Assembly: GCA_025989215.1 (NCBI GenBank)
Contig: JAPDNP010000005.1
Location: forward strand, 1 to 45,179
DNA length: 45,179 nt
Source: Neisseriaceae bacterium JH1-16
GTDB taxonomy: Bacteria; Pseudomonadota; Gammaproteobacteria; Burkholderiales; Chromobacteriaceae
Reading direction: 5' to 3'
In this document: positions 1 to 8,146 of the stretch, piece by piece
Layout of the letters: the number at the start of each line of letters is the position of its first letter
How positions within the stretch are numbered: the first letter of the stretch is position 1
Made by a program: the position numbers and the translations under genes
Notes under the pieces: model-generated
What the model saw: only the letters and a program-made list of their open reading frames with translations
Database searches by the model: none
Told to the model about the DNA's origin: nothing

Positions 1-361
1 AGCCGTAGACGAAGTCACCGGCCACCACCGGCTCGCCGTTCGACCACACCGCGTTCTTGCGCAGGTGGAACACCCAGGTGGTCGGGTCTTTCTGTTCCCA
101 CTTCTCGGCCACGCCCGGCACCACCACGCCTTCGGCGTTGGTGGCGGTCAGGCCTTCGAACAGGTCGCGGGTGATGTTGTTGGCGCCGACCGACTCGGCC
201 AGGGCCGGGTCGAGGGTTTCGGTCTCGGAGGCGTTGTTGCGGATCAGTTCCTGCTTGGCGTCCAGTTGGACCCCGGCCGGAATCTTGGCGGCGAAGGCGT
301 TGCCGGCGAACGCCAGCGTCAGCGAAGCGGCGAGCAGGTGCAGCGTGGTCTTGTTTTGCAT
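1..361 (-). CDS. oppA: OppA-type peptide ABC transporter substrate-binding protein (partial)
   Basis: N-terminal 120 residues of a periplasmic oligopeptide-binding protein; the rest lies beyond the left edge. The ATG at 361 has an AGGGAG-type ribosome site about 12 bases upstream. Residues 1-24 are a signal peptide ending AFA before AAK. The mature part then shows QELIRNNASETETLDPALAE and later NITRDLFEGL and WVFHLRKNAVWSNGEPV, the typical start of family 5 solute-binding proteins of the OppA/MppA type. It would capture peptides for import by an Opp permease whose genes are not in view. The exact ligand cannot be told. Transcribed leftwards from a promoter near 467-496. Confidence 0.88.
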   Translation of the reverse strand, partial: MQNKTTLHLLAASLTLAFAGNAFAAKIPAGVQLDAKQELIRNNASETETLDPALAESVGANNITRDLFEGLTATNAEGVVVPGVAEKWEQKDPTTWVFHLRKNAVWSNGEPVVAGDFVYG

Positions 362-466
362 TTGAGCGAATCTCCCTCTATTTCTTGTCACCGGATGGGG
401 CAGGGTCTACCGCCCCACTAGCCAGCGCTGATTTGCATCCACTCGATTGGATACAAGTGGTGGGCC

Positions 467-496
467 ATTATGCGCAGGGGAAATTTCGCTGTTCAA
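467..496 (-). promoter_or_regulatory. candidate sigma70 promoter of the oppA-like gene
   Basis: On the minus strand TTGAAC (496-491) and CATAAT (472-467) are separated by 18 bases. This would start transcription near 460 and leave a leader of about 100 bases before the ATG at 361. Read by eye from consensus match only. Confidence 0.5.
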
Positions 497-906
497 GCGT
501 CATGGCAACAATTGCCGCGCTTCTCTAGCAAATTTTAATGACAATTTTGCGATAGTTTCGGGTCGAGAAAACTTCACATCGCTCGTTCATCGCGATTTTC
601 TAGCCAACTCTATGCTGAAGGTATCTTCACCGACACCGATTTCCCCCTGCTGACCGTCGTGCGTTCCAGCCGATTTCCAGCAAACCAGTCACGGCGAATC
701 TTTACAAAACCCATACAAATCAGCCCGCCAAGACCAATACCACTTCCAGACTCATCCACACGGCCTGTCATTTGGCATGGCTAGGCGACCAAAGTACCAA
801 CCCATCTTGTCCGACCAGCTTCTGCTTGCCGCCAGGCGTGATATAGCCCGAGTGGCGACGCGGCCAAATCACAACACCCGGCCCCCAGCGCCATGAAACA
901 GACGAC
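497..906. other. intergenic stretch without recognisable gene
   Basis: About 400 bases, more AT-rich than the neighbours, between the oppA-like promoter and the pyrC terminator. Short open frames are present (for example 447-653 on the plus strand), but none has a convincing ribosome site, recognisable protein or the codon bias of the neighbouring genes. A small RNA cannot be excluded. No tRNA-like fold, repeat or uptake-like motif was seen. Confidence 0.5.
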
Positions 907-907
907 A

Positions 908-932
908 AAACGCCCGCACGAGGCGGGCGTTT
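908..932 (-). terminator. Rho-independent terminator of pyrC
   Basis: Perfect 10-bp stem AAACGCCCGC / GCGGGCGTTT with a 5-base loop, followed on the minus strand by TTTTGTCG. It lies 22 bases past the pyrC stop. Confidence 0.85.
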
Positions 933-954
933 GCAGGATGGAGGCAGCGCTGAA

Positions 955-1983
955 TTAGCGCAGCTGCCAGCCGATCATTTCACCGGCGCGCAGCGGCACC
1001 AGCACTTCTTCGCCATAGGCGAGTTCGGCCGCTACCTTCTGCGGCTCTTTCACCAGCGTGATGGTGTCGCTGTTGACCGGCAGGCGGTAGAACGCCGGGC
1101 CGTTCAGGCTGGCGAAGGCCTCGAGCTTGTCGAGCGCGCCGGCCGCCTCGAACGCTTCGGCGTACAGCTCGATCGCCGCGTGGGCGGTGTACATGCCGGC
1201 GCAGCCGCAGGCCGCTTCCTTGGCGCCACGAGCGTGCGGTGCGCTGTCGGTGCCGAGGAAGAAGCGCTCGGAGCCGGAAGTGACCGCCTTCACCAGCGCC
1301 TGGCGATGCAGTTCGCGCTTCAGCACAGGCAGGCAGTAGTGATGCGGGCGGATGCCGCCGACGAACAGCGCATTGCGGTTCATCAGCAGATGATGCGCGG
1401 TCACCGTGGCCGCCACGTTGGCCGAAGCGCCGGCGACGAACTCGGCGGCGTCCTTGGTGGTGATGTGTTCGAACACCACGCGCAGTTCCGGCAGGCGCGC
1501 CACCAGCGGCTGGAATACCTTGTCGATGAACACCGCTTCGCGATCGAAGATGTCGATCTCGGCATCGGTCACCTCGCCATGCACCAGCAGCGGCATGCCG
1601 ACTTCGGCCATCGCCTCCAGCGCCGGCATGGCCTTGTCGATACTGGTGACACCGTGGTCGGAGTTGGTGGTGGCGCCGGCCGGGTACAGCTTCACGCCAT
1701 GCACGATGTCCGAGGCCTTGGCGGCGCGGATTTCGCTGGCCGGGGTGTTGTCGGTCAGATACAGCGTCATCAGCGGCTCGAAGCGCGAACCGGCCGGACG
1801 GGCGGCCAGGATGCGCTCGCGATAGGCCTGCGCCTGCACCAGCGTGGTCACCGGCGGCTTCAGGTTCGGCATCACGATGGCGCGGCCCATCTGGCGACAG
1901 GTGTCGGGCAGCACCGACGACAGCACGTGGCCGTCGCGCAGGTGCAGGTGCCAGTCATCGGGACGGATCAGGGTCAGTTGCAC
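955..1983 (-). CDS. pyrC: dihydroorotase
   Basis: 342-residue zinc amidohydrolase that cyclises carbamoyl aspartate to dihydroorotate in pyrimidine synthesis (cytosol). The metal-binding HLH is at residues 12-14 in [10 protein letters not shown], the carboxylated lysine is Lys98 in GVKLYPAG, and later come HGEVTD, FEHITT and the GTDSAPH motif with the catalytic Asp. Length and motifs fit the short homodimeric PyrC of E. coli type. The start is GTG at 1983, with GAGGAAA five bases upstream; the nearby ATG at 1988 is out of frame. It follows the TusA-like gene after 48 bases and may share its transcript. Confidence 0.96.
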   Translation of the reverse strand: MQLTLIRPDDWHLHLRDGHVLSSVLPDTCRQMGRAIVMPNLKPPVTTLVQAQAYRERILAARPAGSRFEPLMTLYLTDNTPASEIRAAKASDIVHGVKLYPAGATTNSDHGVTSIDKAMPALEAMAEVGMPLLVHGEVTDAEIDIFDREAVFIDKVFQPLVARLPELRVVFEHITTKDAAEFVAGASANVAATVTAHHLLMNRNALFVGGIRPHHYCLPVLKRELHRQALVKAVTSGSERFFLGTDSAPHARGAKEAACGCAGMYTAHAAIELYAEAFEAAGALDKLEAFASLNGPAFYRLPVNSDTITLVKEPQKVAAELAYGEEVLVPLRAGEMIGWQLR

Positions 1984-2031
1984 GGCATTTCCTCGGTAGA
2001 CGATAGCTATAAAAGTTATGTTATAACAATT

Positions 2032-2262
2032 CTATTTTCGGCGCAGCACCATGCGGAACTTGCCCTCGGCGGTGGTGCTCGATTCGAGCAGCGCATTGCC
2101 GGTCTGGCGGCAGAACGCCTCGAAGTCGCGCGGCGCGCCCGGGTCGGTGGCGATCACCTCGAGCACGGTGCCGCTGTCCATGCCGGACAGCGCCTTCTTG
2201 GCGCGCAGGATGGGCAGCGGGCAATTCAGCCCGGAAAGGTCTAGCTGTTGGTCGGTCTGCAT
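2032..2262 (-). CDS. TusA-family sulfur carrier protein
   Basis: Small 76-residue protein with the family signature LNCPLPILRAKKAL near its N-terminus; Cys14 of the CPxP motif is the predicted persulfide-carrying residue. The TusA/SirA/YedF family relays sulfur between desulfurases and acceptors, for example in tRNA thiolation or molybdenum cofactor metabolism. The chosen ATG at 2262 starts right at the conserved domain and has AGAGAGA upstream; an upstream in-frame start would add 23 residues unlike the family. It lies upstream of pyrC in the same direction. Which TusA paralogue it is cannot be decided. Confidence 0.85.
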   Translation of the reverse strand: MQTDQQLDLSGLNCPLPILRAKKALSGMDSGTVLEVIATDPGAPRDFEAFCRQTGNALLESSTTAEGKFRMVLRRK

Positions 2263-2409
2263 GGCCGAAATCTCTCTGGATGACAGGCAGCGACAGACCG
2301 TCGGGCCAAACACGGCAGCCGACCCGGTCAATCGCGTTAGAATGGATGCTTGCCATTGTACGCCGGAGCAGGGGGAAGCCCCAACCGGCCCGATCTACGG
2401 GAGACGCTT

Positions 2410-2916
2410 TTGAAACGCCTGATTGCCGCGACAGCCCTGTCGCTGCTGGCCCTGCACAGCTACGCCAGCGGCCCGGACATGCTGATGAAGAACTCGACCT
2501 ACGTCCTCGAGGACGACAAACCCTGGCAGGAGAACGACACCGTGCTGCCGGCCTTCCCCACCCAGCCCGACTGGGTCGGTTTCCACGTCGACAACACCTT
2601 CACCAACCAGGCCGCCATCGACGCCAAGAGCCTCACCGTCGATACCGACCACGTGATCCGCTACGTGCTGCAGGTGAAGAGCCCGGCCGGCGCCGAGAAC
2701 CTCAGCTACGAGGGGCTGCGCTGTGATGGTCGCCAGATCAAGACCTACGCCTTCGGCGACACCGTCAACCACCGCTGGATCAAATCGCTGAAGGCCGACT
2801 GGAGACCGTTGCCGGATACGCTGCGCGGCCGACTGCGCACACTGTTCTGCAACGACGGCACCCCGCTGAACAACGACGCCGCCGTCGCACTGCTGCGCCT
2901 CGCCTCCAAGCAGTAA
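2410..2916 (+). CDS. CNP1-like family protein, exported
   Basis: About 168 residues. I place the start at TTG 2410 because GGGAGA sits about 7 bases upstream and translation then begins with a clean signal peptide (KRLIAATALSLLALHSYAS). An earlier ATG at 2350 would add 20 residues ahead of it. The body has the pattern of the CNP1-like Pfam family of betaproteobacteria: LPAFPTQPDWVGFHVD, then VIRYVLQVKSPAGAENLSYEGLRC, then KTYAFGDTVNHRW, and a late FCNDGTPL. Two cysteines could pair in the periplasm. The molecular function of the family is not established. Divergent from the TusA-like gene. Confidence 0.8.
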   Translation: MKRLIAATALSLLALHSYASGPDMLMKNSTYVLEDDKPWQENDTVLPAFPTQPDWVGFHVDNTFTNQAAIDAKSLTVDTDHVIRYVLQVKSPAGAENLSYEGLRCDGRQIKTYAFGDTVNHRWIKSLKADWRPLPDTLRGRLRTLFCNDGTPLNNDAAVALLRLASKQ

Positions 2917-2983
2917 GCGCACCACCCATGACAGGCAGGTGAAGCTCGGCGACAATGACGCTTTCGTTTCACCCGCCCTGATC

Positions 2984-3874
2984 ATGTCCACCCGCCTGAC
3001 CGGTTCCCTGCAGGTGCTCGCCTCGGCCGCTGCCTTCGGCAGCATGGCCATCCTGGCCCGCTACGCCTATGCCGACGGCGCCAGCGCCGGCACCCTGCTG
3101 TTCCTGCGTTTCTTCCTCGCCGGCGCGCTGCTGCTGCCCTGGCTCATCTGGCAGCGCCAGCCCTGGCCGCGCGGCCGCACCCTGGTCGCCCTGCTCGTGA
3201 TGGGCGGCCTCGGCTACACCGCCAGCTCGCTGTGCTATTTCAACGCGCTGCGCTTCGCCTCGGCCGGCACGGTGGCGCTGCTGTTCTACCTGTACCCGGC
3301 GGTGGTGCTGCTGCTGTCGACGCTGTGGCTGAAGGAAAAGCTCACCCGCCAGCGCCTGACCGCGCTGATCCTGGCGCTGGCCGGGCTGGCCATCACCGTC
3401 GGCCAGGACCTGTCGACGCAGCCGCTGGGCCTGGTGCTCGGACTGGCCACCGCCCTGATCTACTCGCTGTACATCCTGGCCGGCAGCCGCTTCGCCACCA
3501 ATGCTCCCGCCCTGTCCGGTGCCGCGGTGGTGATCATGGCCGCCGCCGCCAGCAACGGTGCACTGGTTGCGGTCGAGGGCTTCCACGGCCCCGCCAGCTG
3601 GCACGGCTGGGCGGCGATCCTGGGGATGGCGCTGCTGTGCACCGTGGTGGCGCTGGCGCTGTTTCTCGCCGGACTCGGCAAGGTCGGCGCCGCGCGCGCC
3701 GCGGTCTTGTCGACGCTGGAACCGGTCGTGACGCTGGCGTTGGCCTGGCCGCTGCTGGGCGAGGCGCTGTCGGCCAGCCAGCTCGCCGGCGGCGCGCTGA
3801 TCCTGCTTGCGGTGCTGCTGATCAGCCGCGAAGCCGATCCGCAGCGCACCATGCTCACCGACCTGCACGATTGA
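2984..3874 (+). CDS. DMT-superfamily EamA-type transporter
   Basis: 296-residue hydrophobic protein with ten predicted membrane helices arranged as two EamA repeats. The first contains FLRFFLAGALLLP and LCYFNALRFASAGTVALLFYLYPAVVLLLS; the second ends in LSTLEPVVTLALAWPLLGEALSASQLAGGALILLAVLLI, the usual pattern of inner-membrane metabolite exporters. The start at ATG 2984 (MSTRLTGS) leads directly into helix 1; an in-frame ATG at 2939 would add a 15-residue hydrophilic piece. No obvious ribosome site precedes it. Substrate unknown. The isomerase gene follows 28 bases later and is probably cotranscribed. Confidence 0.85.
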   Translation: MSTRLTGSLQVLASAAAFGSMAILARYAYADGASAGTLLFLRFFLAGALLLPWLIWQRQPWPRGRTLVALLVMGGLGYTASSLCYFNALRFASAGTVALLFYLYPAVVLLLSTLWLKEKLTRQRLTALILALAGLAITVGQDLSTQPLGLVLGLATALIYSLYILAGSRFATNAPALSGAAVVIMAAAASNGALVAVEGFHGPASWHGWAAILGMALLCTVVALALFLAGLGKVGAARAAVLSTLEPVVTLALAWPLLGEALSASQLAGGALILLAVLLISREADPQRTMLTDLHD

Positions 3875-3902
3875 CCCGTTCGCCCACCCCGAAGGAGATC
3901 CC

Positions 3903-4259
3903 ATGCCCCACCTCACCCTCGAATACTGCACCGAGCTGGCCGACGACTTCGCGCCGCGCGAACTGCTCAAGGTACTCAACCGCACCCTGATCGCCAGCGG
4001 CCTGTTCAGCGCCACCGACATCAAGAGCCGCGCGGTCGCGCTCGATACCATACTGGTCGGCGACGGTGCGCCCGACCGCTTCATCCACATCGAAGTCGCG
4101 CTGCTGTCCGGCCGGCCGCTGGAAGTGCGCCGCCAGTTGGCCGAAGCGCTGGTCAACAGCGCCGAGCTGGAGCTGGACGAGACCGTGCGCCGGCCGCTGC
4201 AGGTATCGGTAGAGGTACGCGAACTGGACAAGGACTGTTACGCCAAGCGCGTGCTGTAA
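3903..4259 (+). CDS. 5-carboxymethyl-2-hydroxymuconate delta-isomerase (CHMI) family protein
   Basis: 118 residues, the usual size of HpcD/HpaF. The family isomerises 5-carboxymethyl-2-hydroxymuconate in the homoprotocatechuate pathway, using the amino-terminal proline exposed after Met removal. Here the protein starts MPHLTLEYC, so Pro2 is present, followed by IASGLFSATDIKSRA and FIHIEVALLSGRP, typical of CHMI. A strong AAGGAG lies 7 bases before the ATG. No other hpa/hpc genes are in view, so it may be a stand-alone tautomerase-superfamily protein rather than part of a degradation pathway. Confidence 0.85.
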   Translation: MPHLTLEYCTELADDFAPRELLKVLNRTLIASGLFSATDIKSRAVALDTILVGDGAPDRFIHIEVALLSGRPLEVRRQLAEALVNSAELELDETVRRPLQVSVEVRELDKDCYAKRVL

Positions 4260-4298
4260 GCCAGCCCTGCTCGCGTTCGGCCAACCTTGGCCGAAAAA

Positions 4299-4321
4299 AA
4301 GGCCCGCTATACGCGGGCCTT
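4299..4321. terminator. bidirectional terminator between convergent genes
   Basis: 9-bp stem AAGGCCCGC / GCGGGCCTT with loop TATAC. On the minus strand it is followed by seven T residues, on the plus strand by TTGTTTAT. It is placed between the isomerase stop (4259) and the stop of the ParB-like gene (4340). A palindromic pair of the GTTGGCCGAA repeat (4276-4295) abuts it. Confidence 0.85.
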
Positions 4322-4339
4322 GTTTATGTGGCGACGGTG

Positions 4340-5053
4340 TCAGTGCACCGCGCAGGCGGTACCCGGATAACCGGGCAGGCTGGCCGCCGTCGACGCGCAG
4401 GCTGCACGCCGGGCCGCGTCCAGCGTCGCCGGCAGCGTCGCCCGGTCGATGCGGCGCCAGCCCAGCTGCTCGCCCAGATACTGCGCCCAGGCGAACTCCA
4501 TGAAGAACACCTGGCCGTTCTTGCGGAACAGCCCGTCGTCCTCGGCGTAGCCGGCCAGCGAGCGGTACGGATAGTCGGGCAGCGCCGCGACGCTGGTCGG
4601 CAGCGTGGTCGGGTCGATCGCTTTGCCGTGCTCGTCCTTCAACCACGCCCAGTTGCGCGCCTGCATCGTCGACCAGAAACCGGCCGCATCGGTGAGCTTG
4701 CCCTCGATCACCGCCGGCGCCTGGCGCACGCCGTTGTCCCACAGCGCGCGGCTGAAGTGATGACGGTCGACCAGGTAGAAACCGCCGTCCGGGCCGATCA
4801 CCAGCGGAATGCGCTTCTTGATCAGATAGCGCTGGAAGTCCTCGGCCGAGTCCTTCTTGGCCCGTTTGGCCAGCTTGGCCTGCTCGTCGGCCACCTGCAG
4901 CAGGCCGACGCCGGGCTGGGTGGGACGCAGCTGGGCCAACGCCACCTCGCAGCGACTGCCGACCGCGCTCGCCGGCGTGCAGGCCGGCAAGGTTTCGGCC
5001 AACGCCAGGTTGGCCGAAACGCCGAGCAATGCCGCCAGCACCAGGCGGATCAT
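4340..5053 (-). CDS. exported ParB-like nuclease family protein
   Basis: 237 residues. Residues 1-19 form a signal peptide ([19 protein letters not shown] before ETLPAC). The body resembles the ParBc_2 family: [52 protein letters not shown] (the ParB/Srx-like fold with DRHH), then KDEHGK and [10 protein letters not shown]. Biological role of these periplasmic ParB-like proteins is not known to me. Its ATG overlaps the moaC stop (ATGA), so it is translationally coupled to moaC. A perfect 12-bp inverted repeat built from two copies of the GTTGGCCGAA motif lies inside the signal-peptide codons (4992-5020). Confidence 0.8.
   Translation of the reverse strand: MIRLVLAALLGVSANLALAETLPACTPASAVGSRCEVALAQLRPTQPGVGLLQVADEQAKLAKRAKKDSAEDFQRYLIKKRIPLVIGPDGGFYLVDRHHFSRALWDNGVRQAPAVIEGKLTDAAGFWSTMQARNWAWLKDEHGKAIDPTTLPTSVAALPDYPYRSLAGYAEDDGLFRKNGQVFFMEFAWAQYLGEQLGWRRIDRATLPATLDAARRAACASTAASLPGYPGTACAVH
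4992..5020. repeat. intragenic perfect inverted repeat made of two uptake-like motifs
   Basis: GTTTCGGCCAAC, 5-base loop GCCAG, GTTGGCCGAAAC: a perfect 12-bp stem inside the signal-peptide codons of the ParB-like gene. In the mRNA it would form a hairpin about 30 to 60 bases after the start codon. Confidence 0.85.
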
Positions 5054-5529
5054 GCGTCGACCTTCCAGTGGCCGGACTTGCCACCCTCTTTCTCGAGCAG
5101 CCGCACGCCGCCGATCTCCATGCCGCGGTCGACCGCCTTGCACATATCGTAGATGGTCAACAGGCCGACGTTCACCGCGGTCAGCGCCTCCATCTCCACC
5201 CCGGTCTTGCCGACCGTCTCGGCGGTCACTTCGATGCGCACCGCGTGGGCGGACTCCAGCAGCTCCAGCTCCACCGCCACCCGGGTCAGCGCGATCGGAT
5301 GACACAGCGGGATCAGGTCGGCAGTGCGCTTGCTCGCCATGATCGCGGCCAGACGCGCGATGCCGATCACATCGCCCTTCTTGTGGCCGCCGCCCTGTAC
5401 CAGCGCAAAAGTGGCCGGCAACATGCGGATATAGCCCTCGGCCACCGCGCGGCGCGCAGTCTCGGCCTTGGCGCCGACATCGACCATATGGGCCTGACCG
5501 GCGGCGTCGAAATGGGTCAGTTCGGACAT
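5050..5529 (-). CDS. moaC: cyclic pyranopterin monophosphate synthase
   Basis: 159 residues, the normal MoaC length. With MoaA it turns GTP into cyclic pyranopterin monophosphate, the first step of molybdenum cofactor synthesis. Seen: [19 protein letters not shown] at the start, [30 protein letters not shown] with the conserved lysine and histidine, and [38 protein letters not shown] is placed upstream of the ATG at 5529. Other mo genes are not in the window; the only linked gene is the ParB-like one, overlapped by four bases. Confidence 0.96.
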   Translation of the reverse strand: MSELTHFDAAGQAHMVDVGAKAETARRAVAEGYIRMLPATFALVQGGGHKKGDVIGIARLAAIMASKRTADLIPLCHPIALTRVAVELELLESAHAVRIEVTAETVGKTGVEMEALTAVNVGLLTIYDMCKAVDRGMEIGGVRLLEKEGGKSGHWKVDA

Positions 5530-5700
5530 CGGAATTCCTCAGTAGACGATGCTCTACAGTGTAGCGAGCCTGAGCGCCGCTAACAAAACGCGCGTTACCG
5601 GGTGTCCACGGAGCCGAGACCCGCCTGACCAGGTGTATGCACCGGGCCGGAATCGCATCGCGGGGTTTCGAATAGTGATTTTCTTAAAACAGGACGGGAA

Positions 5701-5883
5701 TTACAGCAGGAAACGCCGCGCGACCCAGAACAGCGCCACCAGGCCGATCACATAGCTCGACCAGCGGATCGCCAGCCGGGCGCGGTATAGGTAGTCGCGG
5801 TTGCGCGTCAGCATATAGCAGGTCATCGCCCAGCCGACGATCAGGATGATCGCCAACAGCCATAAGCGCAGCAGCCAGAACAT
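5701..5883 (-). CDS. small two-helix membrane protein downstream of lpxC
   Basis: 60 residues, strongly hydrophobic at both ends: FWLLRLWLLAIILIVGWAM (about 2-20) and YVIGLVALFWVARRFLL (about 44-60), separated by a basic stretch with RNRDYLYRARLAIR. This predicts a helical hairpin in the inner membrane with a positive cytoplasmic loop. The ATG overlaps the lpxC TGA by one base (TGATG), so it is the last gene of the dcw transcript. I do not recognise a family. The one-base overlap and regular codon use argue that it is real. Confidence 0.7.
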   Translation of the reverse strand: MFWLLRLWLLAIILIVGWAMTCYMLTRNRDYLYRARLAIRWSSYVIGLVALFWVARRFLL

Positions 5884-6797
5884 CAGATTACATCCGGCAG
5901 CCGGTGGAAGCTCGACGGTGCCTCGGCCGGATCGCTGAAGCTGACGTACTCCCAGGCATCCGGCGTGAGCAGCAAGGTGCGCAGCAGCTTATTGTTCATC
6001 GCGTGCCCGGACTTTTGGCCGGAAAACGCGCCGATCAACGGGTGGCCGATCACGTACAGGTCGCCGATCGCATCGAGGATCTTGTGGCGCACGAACTCGT
6101 CCGGGAAACGCAGCCCCTCCGGATTGAGCACGTACTCGTCGTCGATCACGATCGCGTTGTCGAGGCTGCCGCCCAGGCCCAGCCCGTGGCTATGCATGTA
6201 CTCGACCTCGTGCATGAAGCCGAAGGTACGCGCGCGGCTGATTTCCTCGATATAGGAATGGTTAGCGAAGTCGATCTCAACCGTCTGCGGCGCCAGATTG
6301 AACGCCGGATGGTTGAACTCGATCGACAGCGTCACCTTGAAGCCGTCGTGCGGTTCGAGCCGCACCCACTTGTCGCCTTCGACCACTTCGACCGGCTTGA
6401 GGATGCGAATGAAACGCTTGGGCACCGCCTGGTCGACGATGCCGGCACTTTGCAGCAGGTAGATGAATGGTGCGGCAGAGCCATCCATGATCGGAATCTC
6501 TGCCGCCATCACTTCGATCAACAGGTTGTCGATCCCAAGCCCGGCAATCGCGGACATCAGGTGCTCGATCGTGCCGACACGCACGCCGGTATCGGTTACC
6601 AGCGTCGAGGAGAGACGCGTGTCGTTCACGAGCGAAGGCTGCACTTTCACATCGACCGGCTCGGGCAGGTCGGTTCGGCGGAAAGTGATGCCCGCATCAG
6701 GGTCGGCCGGCTTCATCACGAGCAATACCCGCTCGCCGGAGTGAAGGCCTACACCGGTTGCACTGATGGACTGGGATAGTGTGCGCTGCTGGATCAT
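5883..6797 (-). CDS. lpxC: UDP-3-O-acyl-N-acetylglucosamine deacetylase
   Basis: 304 residues. LpxC is the zinc enzyme of the committed step of lipid A synthesis in the cytosol. The start at ATG 6797 gives the usual [24 protein letters not shown]; an upstream in-frame start would add 17 residues not seen in the family. Metal ligands are in the motif [15 protein letters not shown] region and [45 protein letters not shown] is also present. It lies 98 bases after ftsZ at the end of the dcw cluster, its usual position in beta- and gammaproteobacteria. Confidence 0.97.
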   Translation of the reverse strand: MIQQRTLSQSISATGVGLHSGERVLLVMKPADPDAGITFRRTDLPEPVDVKVQPSLVNDTRLSSTLVTDTGVRVGTIEHLMSAIAGLGIDNLLIEVMAAEIPIMDGSAAPFIYLLQSAGIVDQAVPKRFIRILKPVEVVEGDKWVRLEPHDGFKVTLSIEFNHPAFNLAPQTVEIDFANHSYIEEISRARTFGFMHEVEYMHSHGLGLGGSLDNAIVIDDEYVLNPEGLRFPDEFVRHKILDAIGDLYVIGHPLIGAFSGQKSGHAMNNKLLRTLLLTPDAWEYVSFSDPAEAPSSFHRLPDVI

Positions 6798-6895
6798 GAT
6801 GTTCGCGACGGACAATAAGGCGGATACGCTGATGTTAACACAGCGCAATCCGGCAATTTATTGATTGCCGCAAGCCATTCAATAGCGCATGACTA

Positions 6896-8080
6896 TCAGT
6901 CTGCCTGCTTGCGCAGGAATGCCGGGATATCGTACGACTCGCTCACCTCCGGGTTGGAAAAGTCGGTCGACATCGGCGCCGAACGACGGCCGCTCTGGCG
7001 CATCACCGCCGGCACATCCAGGTCGTTGTAGTCGATCACTTCGACCGGACGGTCGTCGGTGCCGGTCTTCACGATCTTGATGTAGTCCGGACGCTCGTCG
7101 CGCTGGGTCTTCTTCGCGCCCAGGCCGGTGGCGATCAGCGTCACGCGGATCGCGTCTTCGGCCATGTCTTCCACTTCGGCGGTACCGAACTTGATCTGCG
7201 CTTCGTCGTCGGCGTACTGACGCACGATGCCCATGATCTCGCGGTATTCGCTCATCTTCAGGCAGCCCGGCGCGGTCGAGATATTGACCAGCACGCCACG
7301 GGCGCCGTCCAGCGTGATGTTGTCGAGCAGTGGGCTGGCCACGGCCTGTTCGGCGGCAACGCGAGCGCGGTCGATACCGGCGGCGTGCGAGGAACCCATC
7401 ATCGCCAGGCCCATCTCGCTCATCACGGTGCGCACGTCGGCGAAGTCGACGTTGATCAGGCCCGGGCAGGTAATCACTTCGGCGATACCGGCCACGGCGC
7501 CGCGCAGCACGTCGTCGGCGGCACGGAACGCCTCGCGCATGGTGATGTCTTCGCCCAGCACTTCCATCAGCTTGTCGTTCGGGATCACGATCAGCGAATC
7601 GACGTGCTTCTTCAGGTCTTCGATGCCGGCCTGTGCCACGGTCTGGCGCTTACCCTCATGCTGGAACGGACGGGTCACCACGCCCACGGTCAGGATGCCC
7701 AGTTCCTTGGCGACTTCGGCCACCACCGGTGCCGCACCGGTGCCGGTGCCGCCGCCCATGCCGGCGGTGATGAACACCATGTTCGCGCCACGCAGCGCGT
7801 CGGCGATGCGCTCGCGGTCTTCCAGCGCCGCATTGCGGCCCACTTCCGGGTTGGCGCCGGCGCCGAGACCACGGGTCAGCGTGGTACCCAACTGCAGGCG
7901 GATCGAGGCGCGGTTGCGCTTGAGCGACTGCGCGTCGGTATTGGCGCAGATGAACTCGACGCCGCGCAGGGTGCCTTCGATCATATTGTCGATCGCGTTG
8001 CAGCCACCGCCGCCAACGCCGATCACCTTGATGACAGCCTCCTGGGCCGTCTCCTGCATTACTTCAAATACCATGCTCAT
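6896..8080 (-). CDS. ftsZ: cell division GTPase FtsZ
   Basis: 394 residues. Tubulin homologue that polymerises into the cytoplasmic Z ring. Seen: [14 protein letters not shown] near residue 20, the tubulin signature [10 protein letters not shown] near residue 108, NVDFADV with the T7-loop, and a variable linker ending in the conserved C-terminal peptide [11 protein letters not shown], which binds FtsA and ZipA. I choose ATG 8080 because GAGGAGA is optimally spaced there; a GTG at 8086 lies too close to the ribosome site. It follows ftsA after 66 bases. Confidence 0.98.
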   Translation of the reverse strand: MSMVFEVMQETAQEAVIKVIGVGGGGCNAIDNMIEGTLRGVEFICANTDAQSLKRNRASIRLQLGTTLTRGLGAGANPEVGRNAALEDRERIADALRGANMVFITAGMGGGTGTGAAPVVAEVAKELGILTVGVVTRPFQHEGKRQTVAQAGIEDLKKHVDSLIVIPNDKLMEVLGEDITMREAFRAADDVLRGAVAGIAEVITCPGLINVDFADVRTVMSEMGLAMMGSSHAAGIDRARVAAEQAVASPLLDNITLDGARGVLVNISTAPGCLKMSEYREIMGIVRQYADDEAQIKFGTAEVEDMAEDAIRVTLIATGLGAKKTQRDERPDYIKIVKTGTDDRPVEVIDYNDLDVPAVMRQSGRRSAPMSTDFSNPEVSESYDIPAFLRKQAD

Positions 8081-8146
8081 TTTCACTCTCCTCGTTTGAA
8101 CTGAGCTTTCACGTCCGAGCCTCGCTACCCGAAATCTGCCGGCGGC

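Noticed and set aside
447-653. 68-codon frame in the oppA-pyrC gap
   Set aside because: No ribosome site, no family resemblance, low-complexity composition unlike neighbouring genes.
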